Below, piece by piece: positions 63,785 through 64,000 of a stretch of DNA of 64,000 bases. Each line of letters starts with the position of its first letter. The first letter of the stretch is position 1. Under the pieces are notes generated by a model. That model was not told the DNA's origin. It saw only the letters and a program-made list of their open reading frames with translations, and ran no database searches. This stretch comes from Orientallactaga sibirica. Taxonomy: Eukaryota; Chordata; Mammalia; Rodentia; Dipodidae. The DNA is taken from positions 4,363,501-4,427,500 of the forward strand of contig JAEOAD010000055.1 in assembly GCA_036365145.1 (NCBI GenBank). The letters are read 5' to 3'. Position numbers and translations under genes: made by a program.

Positions 63785-63820
63785 TGTGATGGTTTGAATG
63801 TGAATGTATGTCCCCCATAA
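63785..63820 (+). mobile_element. Start of a MaLR-type LTR
   Basis: 'tgtgatggtttgaatgtgaatg' followed by 'tgtcccccataac' is a typical MaLR LTR start. The remainder lies behind the next SINE and outside the window. Confidence 0.6.
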
Positions 63821-64000
63821 CCTTTTTTTAAAAAAGATTTTTTATTTATTTATTTATTTATTTATTTGAGTGAGAGTGTGAGAATGGGCACGCCAAGGCC
63901 TCTAGTCACTATAAATGAACTCCAGATGTATGTGCCACCATGTGCATCTGGCTTACGTGGGACCTGGAAAATCAAACCTGGGTTCTTAGGCTTCACAGGC
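63821..64000 (-). mobile_element. ID-type SINE, cut by the window edge
   Basis: (TTTA)n tail and body to 'cttaggcttcacaggc'. The head lies beyond the right edge. Confidence 0.9.

Larger units (their letters stand above)
62501..63785 (+). mobile_element. L1 3' end, sense, split by SINEs
   Basis: The frame near 62540-62790 translates to ORF2 C-terminal-like text (KKCSTFLTIRE, RFHLTLVRMIIIKK). The 3' region continues to 63026 and resumes at 63585 ('catcatgttaagtgaaataag', 'tctcatatgtgg'). Premature stops mark it as dead. Confidence 0.82.

Overview
This is mammalian, clearly rodent, nuclear DNA. It holds one intact protein-coding gene near the left edge and about 60 kb of gene-poor, repeat-saturated sequence to its right. 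Two SINE families dominate. One is a B1 (7SL-derived, about 145 bp) with a rodent promoter-end sequence. The other is a roughly 200-230 bp tRNA/ID-headed SINE that starts like rodent ID and continues into a fixed body and a CT-rich, AAATAA-type tail. Below it is called 'ID-type', with a short form (S) and two longer forms carrying an extra 35-45 bp body segment (La, Lb). I associate this ID-headed SINE with dipodoid rodents (jerboas and relatives, cf. DIP elements). That species assignment is inference.

The gene is TSKU (tsukushi), plus strand, 1545-2612. It encodes a secreted small leucine-rich proteoglycan of 355 residues. The whole coding sequence lies in one exon, right after a splice acceptor at 1536-1537. 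A 3' UTR of about 1.4 kb ends near an AATAAA at 4031. From 1538 to the polyadenylation site there is no young SINE, unlike almost everything else here. In human and mouse the next gene downstream in the same orientation is ACER3. I recognise none of its exons, so the window probably ends inside the TSKU-ACER3 intergenic interval.

Layout: 0-1.5 kb is the TSKU 5' flank or intron with MIR, ID and B1. 1.5-4.1 kb is TSKU. 4-18 kb is unique sequence with scattered SINEs, old MIRs and an inverted-repeat structure at 9.2-9.6 kb. 18-22 kb is a nest of SINEs inside SINEs, L1 fragments and MaLR-type LTRs. 22-38 kb alternates unique blocks with SINE pairs and includes a MER5-like element split by a SINE. 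38-43 kb holds an L1 piece, a 54-bp triplication, a processed RSL24D1 pseudogene (minus strand) and a small internally deleted endogenous retrovirus with a perfect 6-bp target duplication. 42-55.2 kb carries four solo LTRs of one roughly 355-bp family plus two ERVL-like LTRs. 56-64 kb is old L1 sequence (antisense, then sense) with inserted RSINE1/B4, SINE clusters and a MaLR retrotransposon with both LTRs.

No bacterial-type system, CRISPR array or operon is present. The noteworthy material is structural: nested insertions dated by target-site duplications, a 41-bp perfect inverted repeat, a MaLR/L1 sequence mosaic at 60.9-61.5 kb, a retropseudogene, and a tRNA-like 76-nt relic. Repeat boundaries were read by eye and may be off by several bases.
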